Source: Micromonospora profundi
GTDB lineage: Bacteria; Actinomycetota; Actinomycetes; Mycobacteriales; Micromonosporaceae
DNA length: 64,000 bases
Assembly: GCF_011927785.1 (NCBI RefSeq)
Contig: NZ_JAATJK010000001.1
Span: 6,512,501 to 6,576,500, forward strand
Direction: 5' to 3'
Shown piece by piece: positions 24,427 to 33,740 of this stretch. The notes under the pieces are model-generated. The model was given only the letters and a program-made list of their open reading frames with translations, was not told the origin of the DNA and did no database searches. A program made the position numbers and the translations under genes. Each line of letters opens with the position of its first letter. Position 1 is the first letter of the stretch.

Positions 24427-25509
24427 GTGTCAGACGCCTATGCCCAGCCGACAACCGAAACCGATCGTGCCATCCCGGTTCCACTGGCCCACCACACCAC
24501 GCTGCGGATGGGCGGGCCGGCCAGGCGGATCGTAGCGGCGAAGGACGCCGACGAACTCGTCCGGGCGGTCCGGGACGCGGGCGACCCGGTCCTGGTCCTG
24601 GCCGGCGGCAGCAACGTGGTGATCGGCGACGCCGGCTTCCCCGGCACCGTCGTGCTGGTGCGCTCGCGGGGCCTGCGGGTCGTCGCCGAGGACACCGAAA
24701 CCGTCACCGTACGTGTCGAAGCAGGCGAGCCGTGGGACGACCTGGTCGCCGCCACCGTCGCCAACGGCTGGGCCGGCCTGGAATGCCTCTCCGGCATCCC
24801 CGGCGCGACAGGGGCCACCCCGATCCAGAACGTCGGCGCGTACGGCCAGGAGGTCGCCGAGACGATCACCGGGGTCGAGGTGTACGACCGCGCCGAGGGC
24901 ACCCGCCAGATGATCCCGGCCGGCGAATGCGGCTTCGCCTACCGGGGCAGCATCTTCAAGTACCAGGACCGCTGGATCGTGCTGTCGGTCGACTTCCGGC
25001 TCACCCGGTCACCGCTCTCCGGCCCGGTGCGCTACGCCGAGCTGGCCCGGGCGCTCGGTGTCGAGGTGGGCGACCAGGTGCCTCTTGTCGACGCGCGCGC
25101 GGCGGTGCTGCGGCTGCGCGCCGGCAAGGGCATGGTGCTCGACGCGGCCGACCCGGACACCCGTTCGGTCGGCTCCTTCTTCACCAACCCGGTGCTCGAC
25201 CGGGCGACGTACGAGCTGCTCCGGGAACGCGCCACCGACCTGGGCGAACCACCGGCGTGGCCCGGACGCGACGACACAGTCAAGGTGAGCGCCGCCTGGC
25301 TGATCGACAAGGCGGGCTTCGAGAAGGGTCACCCCGGCCCGGGTGGTGTTGCCATCTCCGGCAAGCACACCCTCGCCCTCACCAACCGCAGCGGCACCGC
25401 CAGCACCAGCGACCTGCTCACCCTGGCCGGCACCATCCGCGACGCTGTGCACGCCCGCTTCGGCGTGACCCTGCACCCCGAGCCGGTCCTCATCAACTGC
25501 GCCTTCTGA
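24427..25509 (+). CDS. murB: UDP-N-acetylenolpyruvoylglucosamine reductase
   Basis: 360 aa. FAD-binding domain with GGSNVVIGD (about 60) and SGIPGATGATPIQNVGAYG (about 122-140), substrate motif YRGSIFK, and the C-terminal SAAWLIDKAGFEKG / SGKHTLALTN region. Second committed step of peptidoglycan precursor synthesis: NADPH-dependent reduction of UDP-GlcNAc-enolpyruvate. GTG 24427 is the start; TAAGGT at 24414-24419 is a -10 for a leaderless mRNA. The long C-terminal domain is typical of actinobacterial type I MurB. Confidence 0.97.
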   Translation: MSDAYAQPTTETDRAIPVPLAHHTTLRMGGPARRIVAAKDADELVRAVRDAGDPVLVLAGGSNVVIGDAGFPGTVVLVRSRGLRVVAEDTETVTVRVEAGEPWDDLVAATVANGWAGLECLSGIPGATGATPIQNVGAYGQEVAETITGVEVYDRAEGTRQMIPAGECGFAYRGSIFKYQDRWIVLSVDFRLTRSPLSGPVRYAELARALGVEVGDQVPLVDARAAVLRLRAGKGMVLDAADPDTRSVGSFFTNPVLDRATYELLRERATDLGEPPAWPGRDDTVKVSAAWLIDKAGFEKGHPGPGGVAISGKHTLALTNRSGTASTSDLLTLAGTIRDAVHARFGVTLHPEPVLINCAF

Positions 25510-25520
25510 CAACCATCCCG

Positions 25521-25544
25521 GCGCGGCCGTACCGTCAGCCGCGC
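25521..25544. terminator. Short convergent hairpin after murB
   Basis: GCGCGGC (25521-25527) pairs with GCCGCGC (25538-25544) across a 10-nt loop. It overlaps the stop of the opposing gene. Weak, 7-bp stem. Confidence 0.4.
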
Positions 25545-26326
25545 GGTGGCCAGGGGAGGGTCAGCTCGCCGTGGCGCCAGCGGTGCGGGCCGTGGAGGAC
25601 GGGCCAGCCCGTCTCGCGCAGTTGGGCCACGGCTCGCAGCCACCGTTGACGCGGCCCGAACGGCGCGTAGGGGGCGGCGGCACGCCAGGCGTCGTCCAAC
25701 GCGCCGATCAGGTCGTACACCGGCTCACCGGGGACGTTGCGGTGGATCAACGCCTTGGGCAGTCGTTCGGCCAGCTCGGCGGGGCTGCCCAGGGTCGTGA
25801 GTTTCGCGGCGAGTGTCAGCGTCTGCGGGCCTTCGGCGTCGATCAGCAGCCAGCTCGCGAGCCGGCCCAGCTCGTCACAGGTGCCCTCGACGAGCGCGCC
25901 GCTCGGGGCGAGGGCGGCGGTCATCGTCCGCCACGCCTCGGGCACCTCGCGCTCGTCGTACTGTCGCAGGACGTTGAACGCGCGGACCAGCACCGGCCGC
26001 AATCCGGCCAGCTCGAAGCCACCTCGGGCGAAGGTCAGGCCCGGCGGGTCGGCGGCCGGCGTCGCGGCGGCCACCCGGGCCGGATCGATCTCCAGCCCGA
26101 CCAGGCGTACGTCCGGACGGACGCCCGCGGCCAACCGTGCCCGCAGCTCCACGGCGGTCACCGGGGTGGCACCGAAGCCGAGGTCGACCACGAGCGGGTC
26201 GGCCGCAGCCCGCAGCCGGTCGGCGCAGGTGGCCACGATCCAGTTGTCCACCCGGCGGAGCCGGTTCGGGTTCGTGGTGCCCCGGGTGACAACGCCGAGC
26301 GGCCGGCGTCGCGCCGTCCCGCTCAT
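25535..26326 (-). CDS. SAM-dependent methyltransferase-like protein
   Basis: 263 aa. A Rossmann-type motif VVDLGFGATP (about 46-55) and an acidic residue ending beta-2 (VGLEIDP, about 75-81) fit a class I methyltransferase fold. The usual target-specific motifs are not recognised, and FNVLRQYDEREV replaces the NPPY/DPPY-like motif. Conserved next to murB in related genomes as far as I recall. Methyl acceptor unknown. Confidence 0.7.
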   Translation of the reverse strand: MSGTARRRPLGVVTRGTTNPNRLRRVDNWIVATCADRLRAAADPLVVDLGFGATPVTAVELRARLAAGVRPDVRLVGLEIDPARVAAATPAADPPGLTFARGGFELAGLRPVLVRAFNVLRQYDEREVPEAWRTMTAALAPSGALVEGTCDELGRLASWLLIDAEGPQTLTLAAKLTTLGSPAELAERLPKALIHRNVPGEPVYDLIGALDDAWRAAAPYAPFGPRQRWLRAVAQLRETGWPVLHGPHRWRHGELTLPWPPRG

Positions 26327-26351
26327 CGTGACCTCCCGACGACCGTGCGCC

Positions 26352-27119
26352 TCACGGGTTGACGCGGTGCACCTTGTGCTGCGCGGCCTGCGCCCTCGGC
26401 CGTACCACCAGCCGATCCACGTTCACATGCTCGGGGCGGGTGGCGCACCAGGCGATGCAGTCCGCCACGTCCTCGGCGACAAGCGGATCGGGAACCCCTG
26501 CGTAGACGGCAGCCGCCCGGTCCGCGTCGCCCTCGAAGCGGACCAGCCCGAACTCGTCTGTCTTCACCATCCCGGGGTCGATCTCGATCACCCGCAGCGG
26601 CCGGCCGCACAGCTCCAGCCGCAACGTTCCCGCGATGGCGGTCTGCGCGTGCTTCGCGGCGGTGTACCCGCCACCGCCCTCGTACACCGTCAGCCCGGCC
26701 GTGGAGGAGACCACGACGATGGTCCCCGAACCGGACGCCTCCAGCGCCGGCAGCAGCGCCTGGGTCACCCGCAGCGTGCCGAGCACGTTCACGTCGTACA
26801 TCCACTGCCAGTCGTCGACGGAGCCGGACTCCACCGGGTCCAGACCGCGCGCGCCGCCGGCGTTGTTCACCAGCAGGGTAACCGGCCCGGGTGCCCGCGC
26901 CGCCGCCTCGGCGAGCCCGGCTACCGACTCGTCCGAGGTGACGTCGCAGGTCACCGCGGTTGCCTGACCGCCGGCGGAGGTGATCTCGGTGACCAGACCG
27001 GCGAGCCGGTCGGTGCGGCGGGCGGCGGCGAGCACGTAAAAACCGTCGGCGGCGAGCCGGCGGGCGGTGGCCGCCCCGATCCCGCTGGACGCTCCGGTGA
27101 CGATGGCGACAGAGGTCAT
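26352..27119 (-). CDS. SDR family oxidoreductase (Rv0484c-like)
   Basis: 255 aa. Classical SDR: TGASSGIG (9-16), NNAG (about 87-90), catalytic S in VVVSSTAG and YTAAKHA (YxxxK, about 153-157). Lies between murB and mshA as Rv0484c does in mycobacteria. ATG 27119. Substrate unknown. Confidence 0.92.
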   Translation of the reverse strand: MTSVAIVTGASSGIGAATARRLAADGFYVLAAARRTDRLAGLVTEITSAGGQATAVTCDVTSDESVAGLAEAAARAPGPVTLLVNNAGGARGLDPVESGSVDDWQWMYDVNVLGTLRVTQALLPALEASGSGTIVVVSSTAGLTVYEGGGGYTAAKHAQTAIAGTLRLELCGRPLRVIEIDPGMVKTDEFGLVRFEGDADRAAAVYAGVPDPLVAEDVADCIAWCATRPEHVNVDRLVVRPRAQAAQHKVHRVNP

Positions 27120-27335
27120 CCGTTCATTGTCGCGCGCCCGTCCGCTCCGCTCCGGTCCGGCGTCGACACGGGCGGGACCGGACCGGACAGAGGCGGCCGT
27201 GATGAGGTCCGTCACGCCCGGGGCCCGTGCCGGCGAATTTCCGTGGTCGGGTGGGGAAGATGACATCCGGCGTACAGGTTGACCGAGATGCGCCGGTCGT
27301 GCGAGACGACGTTGACCGTGGCAGAGGGAGCGGAC

Positions 27336-28700
27336 GTGGCGGAAGTGCACACCGGTGTCGGTCGTCAGCGAGGTGCTCGACCGTGGCCCCGGCCGCGTCG
27401 CATCGCCACCCTGTCCGTACACACCTCCCCGCTGCACCAGCCCGGCACGGGCGACGCCGGCGGGATGAACGTCTACATCCTGGAGGTCGCCCGGCGGCTC
27501 GCCGAGGCCAACGTCGAGGTGGAGATCTTCACCCGGGCAACCTCTGGTGACCTGCCCCCGGTGACCGAGATGGCCCCCGGTGTGCAGGTCCGGCACATCA
27601 CCTCCGGCCCCCTGGAAGGGCTCACCAAGGAGGAACTGCCCGGCCAGCTCTGCGCCTTCACCGCAGGGGTGCTGCGCGCCGAGGCATCCCGGCCACCCGG
27701 TCACTACGACCTGATCCACTCCCACTACTGGCTCTCCGGGCAGGTCGGTTGGCTGGCCAAGGAACGTTGGGGAGTGCCGCTGGTACACACCGCGCACACC
27801 CTGGCGAAGGTCAAGAACGCCCAGCTCGCGGCCGGGGATCGTCCGGAGCCCAAGGCCCGGGTGATCGGCGAGGAGCAGGTGGTCGCGGAGGCGGACCGCC
27901 TGGTCGCCAACACCCGCGTGGAGGCCCGCGACCTGGTCGAGCGGTACGACGCCGACCCCAGCCAGGTCGCCGTCGTGCAGCCCGGCGTCGACCTGGCACG
28001 GTTCCGGCCCGCTCCCGGCGACCGGCACGTGGCCGCACAGGCCGCCCGTCGCCGCCTCGGGCTCCCCGTCGACGGGTACCTGGTGGCCTTCGTCGGCCGG
28101 ATCCAGCCCCTGAAGGCACCCGACGTGCTGATCCGCGCGGTCGCCGCGCTGCGCGAGCGTGACCCGGCCCTGGCCGATCAGGTGACTGTCGCGATCTGCG
28201 GAGGGCCCAGCGGCAGCGGTCTGGACCGGCCGACGGCACTTATCGAGTTGGCCAGCACGCTGGGAGTCAGCGACCGGATCCGCTTCCTGCCGCCGCGCAC
28301 CGGCGACGACCTGCCGGCCCTGTACCGGGCCGCCGACCTGGTCGCGGTGCCGTCGCACAACGAATCCTTCGGCCTGGTCGCGCTCGAGGCACAGGCCTGC
28401 GGTACGCCGGTGCTGGCCGCAGCCGTCGGCGGGCTTGTCACCGCCGTACGGGACCAGGTGAGCGGGGTGCTCATCGACGGGCACGACCCGGTGAACTGGG
28501 CCCGCGCGCTGGCCCGCCTGCTTCCCGACCGGGCCCGCAGGGCGGTGCTCGGCCGGGGCGCCGAACAGCACGCCCGGCACTTCTCCTGGGATCGCACGGT
28601 CTCGGGCCTGCTCGACGTCTACGGCGAGGCGGTCGCCGCGCGCCGCGCACGGCTCGCCGCCGACCTGGCGGGTGACCCGGCGCTGTCCTGCTCCTGGTGA
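27336..28700 (+). CDS. mshA: D-inositol-3-phosphate glycosyltransferase
   Basis: 454 aa. GT-B glycosyltransferase with [19 protein letters not shown] (about 29-47) characteristic of MshA, and the GT4 C-terminal site [19 protein letters not shown]. It transfers GlcNAc from UDP-GlcNAc to 1-L-myo-inositol-1-phosphate, the first step of mycothiol synthesis. GTG 27336 has GAGGGAG at 27324-27330; ATG 27288 upstream is an alternative. The position after murB and SDR and before ybjN matches mycobacteria. Confidence 0.95.
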   Translation: MAEVHTGVGRQRGARPWPRPRRIATLSVHTSPLHQPGTGDAGGMNVYILEVARRLAEANVEVEIFTRATSGDLPPVTEMAPGVQVRHITSGPLEGLTKEELPGQLCAFTAGVLRAEASRPPGHYDLIHSHYWLSGQVGWLAKERWGVPLVHTAHTLAKVKNAQLAAGDRPEPKARVIGEEQVVAEADRLVANTRVEARDLVERYDADPSQVAVVQPGVDLARFRPAPGDRHVAAQAARRRLGLPVDGYLVAFVGRIQPLKAPDVLIRAVAALRERDPALADQVTVAICGGPSGSGLDRPTALIELASTLGVSDRIRFLPPRTGDDLPALYRAADLVAVPSHNESFGLVALEAQACGTPVLAAAVGGLVTAVRDQVSGVLIDGHDPVNWARALARLLPDRARRAVLGRGAEQHARHFSWDRTVSGLLDVYGEAVAARRARLAADLAGDPALSCSW

Positions 28701-28757
28701 TCGAGGGCACCGGCTCTCATCGGGTGCGCCGCCCCGGCCGGTCGTAGAGTGGGTCCG

Positions 28758-29273
28758 GTGAGCCCGAAAAGCGATCTCGCGTCCCTGATCGAGTCGGTGT
28801 GCGCCGAGCGTGACCTGGTGTGGGAATCGACGGGCCCCGGCTCGTACGCGGTGACCCTGCCAGGCACCCACAAGCTCAAGACGATCTGCAACCTGATCGT
28901 CGGGGAGCACGCGCTGCGGATCGAGGCGTTCGTGATGCGCCAGCCCGACGAGCGCCGCGAGGAGCTGTGGGCCTGGCTGTTGCAGCGCAACGCCCGGATG
29001 TACGGCGTCTCCTTCTCCACCGACAAGGTCGGCGACGTGTATCTGACCGGGCGGGTCAACCCGGCCGGTGTGGACGCCGACGAACTGGACCGGCTGCTCG
29101 GCGCGGTGCTCACGTACTCCGACGAGTCGTTCGACACGATGCTGGAGATCGGCTTCGGCAGCTCCATCCGGCGCGAGTACGAGTGGCGGGTCAAGCGCGG
29201 CGAGTCGACAGCGAACCTGGCCGCCTTCGCCCACCTCTTCGAACCGTCCGGCACCGGTCCCGACCCGGCCTGA
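28758..29273 (+). CDS. YbjN domain-containing protein
   Basis: 171 aa. YbjN / bacterial sensory-transduction-regulator fold, with LKTICNLIVGEHALRIEAFV and QRNARMYGVSF-like motifs typical of this family. Homologue by position of Rv0487, next to mshA. TAGAGT at 28745-28750 lies 7 nt before GTG 28758, so the transcript is probably leaderless. Function not established; the fold resembles type III secretion chaperones. Confidence 0.88.
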   Translation: MSPKSDLASLIESVCAERDLVWESTGPGSYAVTLPGTHKLKTICNLIVGEHALRIEAFVMRQPDERREELWAWLLQRNARMYGVSFSTDKVGDVYLTGRVNPAGVDADELDRLLGAVLTYSDESFDTMLEIGFGSSIRREYEWRVKRGESTANLAAFAHLFEPSGTGPDPA

Positions 29274-29360
29274 CGCCCGCTTCCGTCCGGCCCGGCACCC
29301 GTTTTCCACCTGGCCCGACGCCCGTTTCCGCCTGGCCTGACGCCCGTTTCCGCCTGGCCT
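29267..29360 (+). repeat. 22-23 bp degenerate tandem repeat
   Basis: Four units start at 29267, 29289, 29312 and 29334, close to GGCCTGACGCCCGTTTCCGC plus CT; a partial fifth starts at 29356. Units 3 and 4 differ at one position, units 1 and 2 more. It begins over the ybjN stop codon. Confidence 0.85.
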
Positions 29361-29417
29361 GATGACCCGGATTCCAGCCCGCCGGTTGTCTGTGGTTCGG
29401 ACTGCTCCTGACGGGTA

Positions 29418-29439
29418 TGCCGCACCGCGCGGTACGGCA
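29418..29439. promoter_or_regulatory. 22-bp near-perfect palindrome upstream of the Rho_N protein gene
   Basis: TGCCGcACCGC followed directly by GCGGTaCGGCA; one mismatched pair. It lies 50 bp before the ATG at 29489. No loop, so protein-binding dyad rather than a terminator is more likely. Role unknown. Confidence 0.4.
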
Positions 29440-29488
29440 CAGGGACCCCCGCGCGCCGAGGACGGAGTGTCGAGGAGCGGAGCATCCC

Positions 29489-30529
29489 ATGGCTCAGCGG
29501 AACAGCTCAGGTCGCGGCGGGACTGCGACCAGGACCAAACGGCAGGCCGGCAACCAGACGCCGAATACTCCAGGGGTCTCCGAGTCGGAGATCTCCCGGA
29601 TGCGTGTGGACGACATCCGCGGCCAGTTGCGCAAACGCGGGATCTCCGGGATCTCCGCACTGCGCAAGCCCGATCTGGTGAAACAGTTGGTGCGCTCGCT
29701 GCGTTCCGAACGCGGTGGCGCGGCCCGGGGCAGCACCGGCCCGGCTGGTCGGGCCACCGGCAGCAGGGCGTCGGCCGGGCGGGCCGCCGCGACGAAGAAG
29801 TCGGCGTCGAGGGCGGCACCCAGCCGCGCCAAGGCCGCGCCGGCCAACAAGAGCGCCCCCGCGAAGCGGGCCGCCGCCAAGAAGACGACCGCCGCACGGA
29901 AGTCGACGACAGCGCGTACCACTGCTGCGGCGCGGAAGTCGACGACAGCGCGTACCACTGCTGCCGCGTCGAAGCCGGCGGCGGCGCGCAAGACGGCCCC
30001 GGCCAGGAAGGCGGCCGGAGCCAAGTCCACCGCCGAGGCGAAGACGTCTGCGGCCCGTACCGCGCGTAAGGCACCGGCGCGACCGGCGGCCAAGCGTGCG
30101 GCGCCCGCGAAGCGTGCTGCCGCGAGCCGTCCGGCCGGCGGCGGTACGGCGGCCGGTGGCATCCGGACCGGGCGGGGCACCGGTCGGTCGGTCCGCAGCT
30201 CGCAGGTGATCTCGTCGATCGCGGACCGGCCGGAGCGCCCGGGGCGCAGTCTGATCACCGCGAACCACGAGGTGATCCAGCGCTGGGCACGGGAGCGTGG
30301 CGCGAAGCCGGCCACCATCGCCGGCACCGAGCGGGACGGCCGGGCGGGTGTGTTGACCTTCAACATCCCCGGCTATCGCGAGAGCAGCAAGATTCGCGAG
30401 ATCACCTGGGACCAGTGGTTCCACACCTTCGATCTGCGCCGGCTGAACCTGATCTATCAGGAGCAGATGCGCGACGGCCGGCAGAGCAACTTCTTCCGGA
30501 CCGAGTCACCCGATCGGGAAGACGGCTGA
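29489..30529 (+). CDS. Rho_N / histone-like fusion protein
   Basis: 346 aa. A Rho N-terminal (SAP-like) domain at about 30-70 (SEISRMRVDDIRGQLRKRG) is followed by a long Lys/Arg/Ala/Pro-rich, histone H1-like segment (75-235) and a compact C-terminal domain (about 255-335; ITANHEVIQRWARERGAKP, ITWDQWFHTFD) that occurs alone or attached to Rho_N in many bacteria. Likely a nucleic-acid-binding chromosomal protein. ATG 29489 has GAGGAGCGG upstream. It contains a perfect or near-perfect 36-bp direct repeat. Confidence 0.8.
   Translation: MAQRNSSGRGGTATRTKRQAGNQTPNTPGVSESEISRMRVDDIRGQLRKRGISGISALRKPDLVKQLVRSLRSERGGAARGSTGPAGRATGSRASAGRAAATKKSASRAAPSRAKAAPANKSAPAKRAAAKKTTAARKSTTARTTAAARKSTTARTTAAASKPAAARKTAPARKAAGAKSTAEAKTSAARTARKAPARPAAKRAAPAKRAAASRPAGGGTAAGGIRTGRGTGRSVRSSQVISSIADRPERPGRSLITANHEVIQRWARERGAKPATIAGTERDGRAGVLTFNIPGYRESSKIREITWDQWFHTFDLRRLNLIYQEQMRDGRQSNFFRTESPDREDG
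29897..29968 (+). repeat. 36-bp direct repeat in the basic segment
   Basis: Two adjacent 36-bp copies (29897-29932, 29933-29968) encode RKSTTARTTAAA and RKSTTARTTAAA/S. They are nearly identical at DNA level, including rare codons such as ACA, so this is a recent duplication expanding the basic tail. Confidence 0.85.
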
Positions 30530-30850
30530 GGTGTTTGCGGGAATGCCCGAGGGGTATGCGGCGGTTACCAGAGACGGTGACCCCCGACTGGGGGATACCC
30601 GCCAGTTGTGACGGGCGAGACATCCAGTTGGGTTGAATCCAGAATCCGGGCGAACTAGCTTTATTGCACCGCGTCGCGCTTGGAAACGTTCGGGGGAGCG
30701 GCGGATCGATCAGATCCGTGCACCAGGCGAGATGCGAGGAACGGGTGGATCTACCGTTGGGGGACGGTGCCCACCTGTTTGGACCGGCGGCGTGAGCGGG
30801 CGATGCTTACGGGGGTGAGTGTTGCCCGCCGCCGCCGGCCCCACCAGCGG
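30530..30850. other. Non-coding stretch without recognised gene
   Basis: About 320 bases between converging genes. There is a short GC hairpin CCCCC-GACT-GGGGG (about 30581-30594) and an unusually A+T-rich spot near 30652-30670. I see no convincing ORF, tRNA or known riboswitch in it. Confidence 0.5.
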
Positions 30851-30884
30851 GCGCCCACCATGACCTTCGGGGCATGGTGGGCGC
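30851..30884. terminator. Bidirectional terminator with TTCG tetraloop
   Basis: Arms GCGCCCACCATG (30851-30862) and CATGGTGGGCGC (30873-30884) pair perfectly. The loop contains CC-TTCG-GG, an extra-stable tetraloop. TTTG follows on the plus strand. It ends the minus-strand MFS gene. Confidence 0.88.
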
Positions 30885-30914
30885 TTTGCGTGTTCGTACT
30901 CCCATTTGGTGAGG

Positions 30915-32198
30915 TCAGCGGGCCGGCGCGTGGTCCACGGCCGGAGCCGGCTCCAGGCCGGCGGCCCGGCGCAGCGCGGCGACGTGGCGCTCCCGGTGCG
31001 GCCCGGCCAGCAGGTGCCCAAGTGCGGCAAGCAGGCCCAGCCCGCCCACGATCAGCCAGTGCCCGTCGCCGAGGTGTTGCAGGCTCACCCCGCCCAGCGT
31101 GGGTGCGACGAACGCCGCCGCCGGGAAGGTCAGGTAGAAGACCGACTGATACCGGGCGCGTAGCTGCGGTGGCGCCAGATCCGCGTTGATCTGCGCGTTG
31201 GGTGGGGCGGCGAGCATCGAGCCGACCGTCCAGACCACAGCGGCGGCCAGGTAGACGCCCAGCACGTCGGCCACGGCCAGCACGCCGAAACCGACAGCGA
31301 GCAGAGCGGTCGAGACCGCCAGGACGACGTCCTTGCGGTGCCTGTCGATCAGCCGGGGCACGAACAGTTGCCCCAGCACGATCAGCGCGCCGCCCAGGGC
31401 CACCACCACCCCGTACGCCGATGGGCCGAGACCGTCCGCGCGCATCGCCAGCGGCATGATCGTCGAGGTTTGCATGGTGAGTACGGCCAGCACGAATGTG
31501 AGACCGACGAAGACCAGGAAGGTGCGGTCGGTGAGCGCGGTACGCAGGCCGGGACGCCGGGCTCGGGCGGACTCGGCCGGTGGCCGGAGGTCGACGCTTG
31601 CAGCGCCCCGTCGCAGGGTCTCCGGGACCTTCCAGGCGATGAGCACCGCGGCGGTAAGCGTGGCACCCGCGTCGACCAGGAACAGCGCTGTGAAGCTCGC
31701 CTCGGCCAGGACCCCGGCGAGCAGTGAGGCCACCGCCATACCCAGGTTGAACGCCCAGAACTGGAGGTTGAACGCACGCGAGCGGCGTTGCGCGGGCACC
31801 ACGTCGACGATCGCCGCGACGAACGCCGGGCTGGGCATCGAGTGCACCACGCCTACAAGCGCGGACAGCACCGCGATCAACAGCAGGGGCCGGCTGAAGG
31901 CCAGCGCCACCATCAGGGCGGCGGTGGCCAGGTGGGCGGCGACCAGGGTGGACCGTCGGCCCCACCGGTCGGCAAGCACCCCGCCGAGCAGCACGCCTGC
32001 CGCCCCGCCCGCTCCGTACGCCCCGACCACAGTGCCGGCCAGCGACTCGCTGGCGCCCCGCGCGTCGGTGAGATAGAGCGACAGGAACAGCATGGCGAAC
32101 GCGCCGGCCCTGTTGATGAGCAGGCCGGCCCAGAGGTACCAGAAGGTGGCGGGAAGTCCGCCCGCGGTGTCGTTCCACAAGCGCCGCAGGGCGTGCAC
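30915..32198 (-). CDS. MFS transporter
   Basis: 427 aa with 12 membrane segments. The MFS loop 2-3 motif is GGVLADRWGRRSTL (about 76-89). N-terminus LPATFWYLWAGLLINRAGAF is nearly the same as in the neighbouring MFS gene, so the two are paralogues from a tandem duplication. Exporter of unknown drug or metabolite. Confidence 0.92.
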   Translation of the reverse strand: MHALRRLWNDTAGGLPATFWYLWAGLLINRAGAFAMLFLSLYLTDARGASESLAGTVVGAYGAGGAAGVLLGGVLADRWGRRSTLVAAHLATAALMVALAFSRPLLLIAVLSALVGVVHSMPSPAFVAAIVDVVPAQRRSRAFNLQFWAFNLGMAVASLLAGVLAEASFTALFLVDAGATLTAAVLIAWKVPETLRRGAASVDLRPPAESARARRPGLRTALTDRTFLVFVGLTFVLAVLTMQTSTIMPLAMRADGLGPSAYGVVVALGGALIVLGQLFVPRLIDRHRKDVVLAVSTALLAVGFGVLAVADVLGVYLAAAVVWTVGSMLAAPPNAQINADLAPPQLRARYQSVFYLTFPAAAFVAPTLGGVSLQHLGDGHWLIVGGLGLLAALGHLLAGPHRERHVAALRRAAGLEPAPAVDHAPAR

Positions 32199-32306
32199 CC
32201 GACCTCCCGACAGTTCAGTTTCCTAACCGTTTCCTGGGACGGTAGGAAGTCGGGCCCGTTCGCGCCAGTCGTATTGCTGATCATGGGCGGTACGTCACAG
32301 GGCGGG

Positions 32307-33587
32307 TCAGGCCGTCGCCTCGGCGGGCTGTGCGGCCGTCCGGGCGTCGGCAGGCACCAGCCCCGCACCGGAGCGGCGCAGCGCGTCAGCCCGCCGTTCC
32401 CGGGCCGGACCGGACACCAGGTGGGCCACCGCGGTCAGCACACCGAGCGCTGCGCAGCCGAGCCAGAGCGCGGAGTTGCCGGCGTGTTCGCGGACCAGGC
32501 CACCGAGGACCGGCGCGCTGGCCCCGGCGATCTGCCAGGAGAGCCCGAACACGCCCTGGTAGCGCCCGCGTAGCGCGGCCGGGGACAACTCGGCGATCAG
32601 CGTGGCGTTTGACGGCGAGTTCAGCATCTCGCCGACCGTCCAGATCAGCACGGTCAGCCCGTAGAACCAGGCGGAGCCGGCGAACGCGGTCAGCCCGAAC
32701 CCGACCCCCATCACGACGGCGGACAGCGCGAGCACGTGCGAGCGGCTGCGGCCCCGGATCAGCCGGGGCACGAAGAGTTGGCCGACGACGATCAGGACGC
32801 CGTTGAGCGCGATCACCGAGCCGAAGGTGGCCGGGCTCAGACCGGAGTCGCCCATGGCGATCGGCAGCATCGAGATGTGCTGGAGGAAGACAAGCGCGGC
32901 GAACAGGTTCAGTACCACGAAGCCGAGGAAGACCCGGTCGGCGAGGATCGTGCGCAGGGCGCCACGAGGTGCCCTCGCGGTCGTGACGGTCGGGCCGGCG
33001 TGGCGGGTCTCCGGGACGCGGATGAAGATGATCAGCGCGGTGATCAGCATGGTGGCCGCGTCGACAAGGAACAGCAGCAGGTAGTCGGCCTGCGCGGCGA
33101 GACCGGCAAGGATGGCGGCGCAGGCGAAGCCCAGGTTGATCGCCCAGTAGTTGAGCGAGAAGGCGCGTAGCCGGTCCTTCGCCGGCACCACGTCGATCAT
33201 CATGGCGCCGAACGCGGGTCGGGCCGCCTCGGCGAACAGGCCGAGCAGCAGCGCGCCCAGTGCCACGGCCCAGAGGTCCCGGGCCAGGCCGAGGGCGATC
33301 ATCATGGCGGCCGCGCCGACGTGCGCGGTGAACAGCGTCGGGCGGCGACCCCACCGGTCGGCAAGGGTGCCGCCGACAGTGGTGCCGACCGCGCCACCGA
33401 CGCCCCACAGGCCGAGCACCAGGCCGGCCTGGGAGGCGGAGAAGCCGCGTTCCTGGGTCAAATAGATGGCCAGGAAGATGAGGACGAACGAGCCGAGCCT
33501 GTTGATCAGGGTGCCGGTCCACAGGTACCAGAAGGTGGTGGGGAGGCCGCCGGTGGTGTCCCGGAACCAGCTCCGCATCGTCAACAC
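32307..33587 (-). CDS. MFS transporter (tandem paralogue)
   Basis: 426 aa, 12 membrane segments, MFS motif GGTLADRWGRRPTL. N-terminus LPTTFWYLWTGTLINRLGSF matches the downstream paralogue. Start at 33587 (MLTMRSWF) or ATG 33578. Separated from the second gene by 108 bp, enough for its own promoter. Probably exports toxic compounds. Confidence 0.92.
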   Translation of the reverse strand: MLTMRSWFRDTTGGLPTTFWYLWTGTLINRLGSFVLIFLAIYLTQERGFSASQAGLVLGLWGVGGAVGTTVGGTLADRWGRRPTLFTAHVGAAAMMIALGLARDLWAVALGALLLGLFAEAARPAFGAMMIDVVPAKDRLRAFSLNYWAINLGFACAAILAGLAAQADYLLLFLVDAATMLITALIIFIRVPETRHAGPTVTTARAPRGALRTILADRVFLGFVVLNLFAALVFLQHISMLPIAMGDSGLSPATFGSVIALNGVLIVVGQLFVPRLIRGRSRSHVLALSAVVMGVGFGLTAFAGSAWFYGLTVLIWTVGEMLNSPSNATLIAELSPAALRGRYQGVFGLSWQIAGASAPVLGGLVREHAGNSALWLGCAALGVLTAVAHLVSGPARERRADALRRSGAGLVPADARTAAQPAEATA

Positions 33588-33740
33588 GTCGTGCCCCCGC
33601 TTGCAAGTAATGACCGAGATGACCGTAGCGCCTTACGACCCTAGTGGTGGCCCGATCGACGGGTCACCCGCTTTTTCACGTGGTGGTCGTCACGACGGGT
33701 GGTCGCGTGTCCCGTGCCGGGTTGAGGCAGGATGATCCGC

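Noticed and set aside
26352-30074. A 1240-codon open frame on the minus strand spanning mshA, ybjN and the Rho_N gene
   Set aside because: Only its last 255 codons (the SDR) look like protein. The remainder is low-complexity Arg/Pro/Gly sequence caused by high G+C, opposite well-supported genes.
30530-30850. Possible riboswitch or small RNA in the gap after the Rho_N gene
   Set aside because: No match to c-di-AMP (ydaO), 6C or other motifs I know, and the flanking genes converge, so there is no downstream gene to control.
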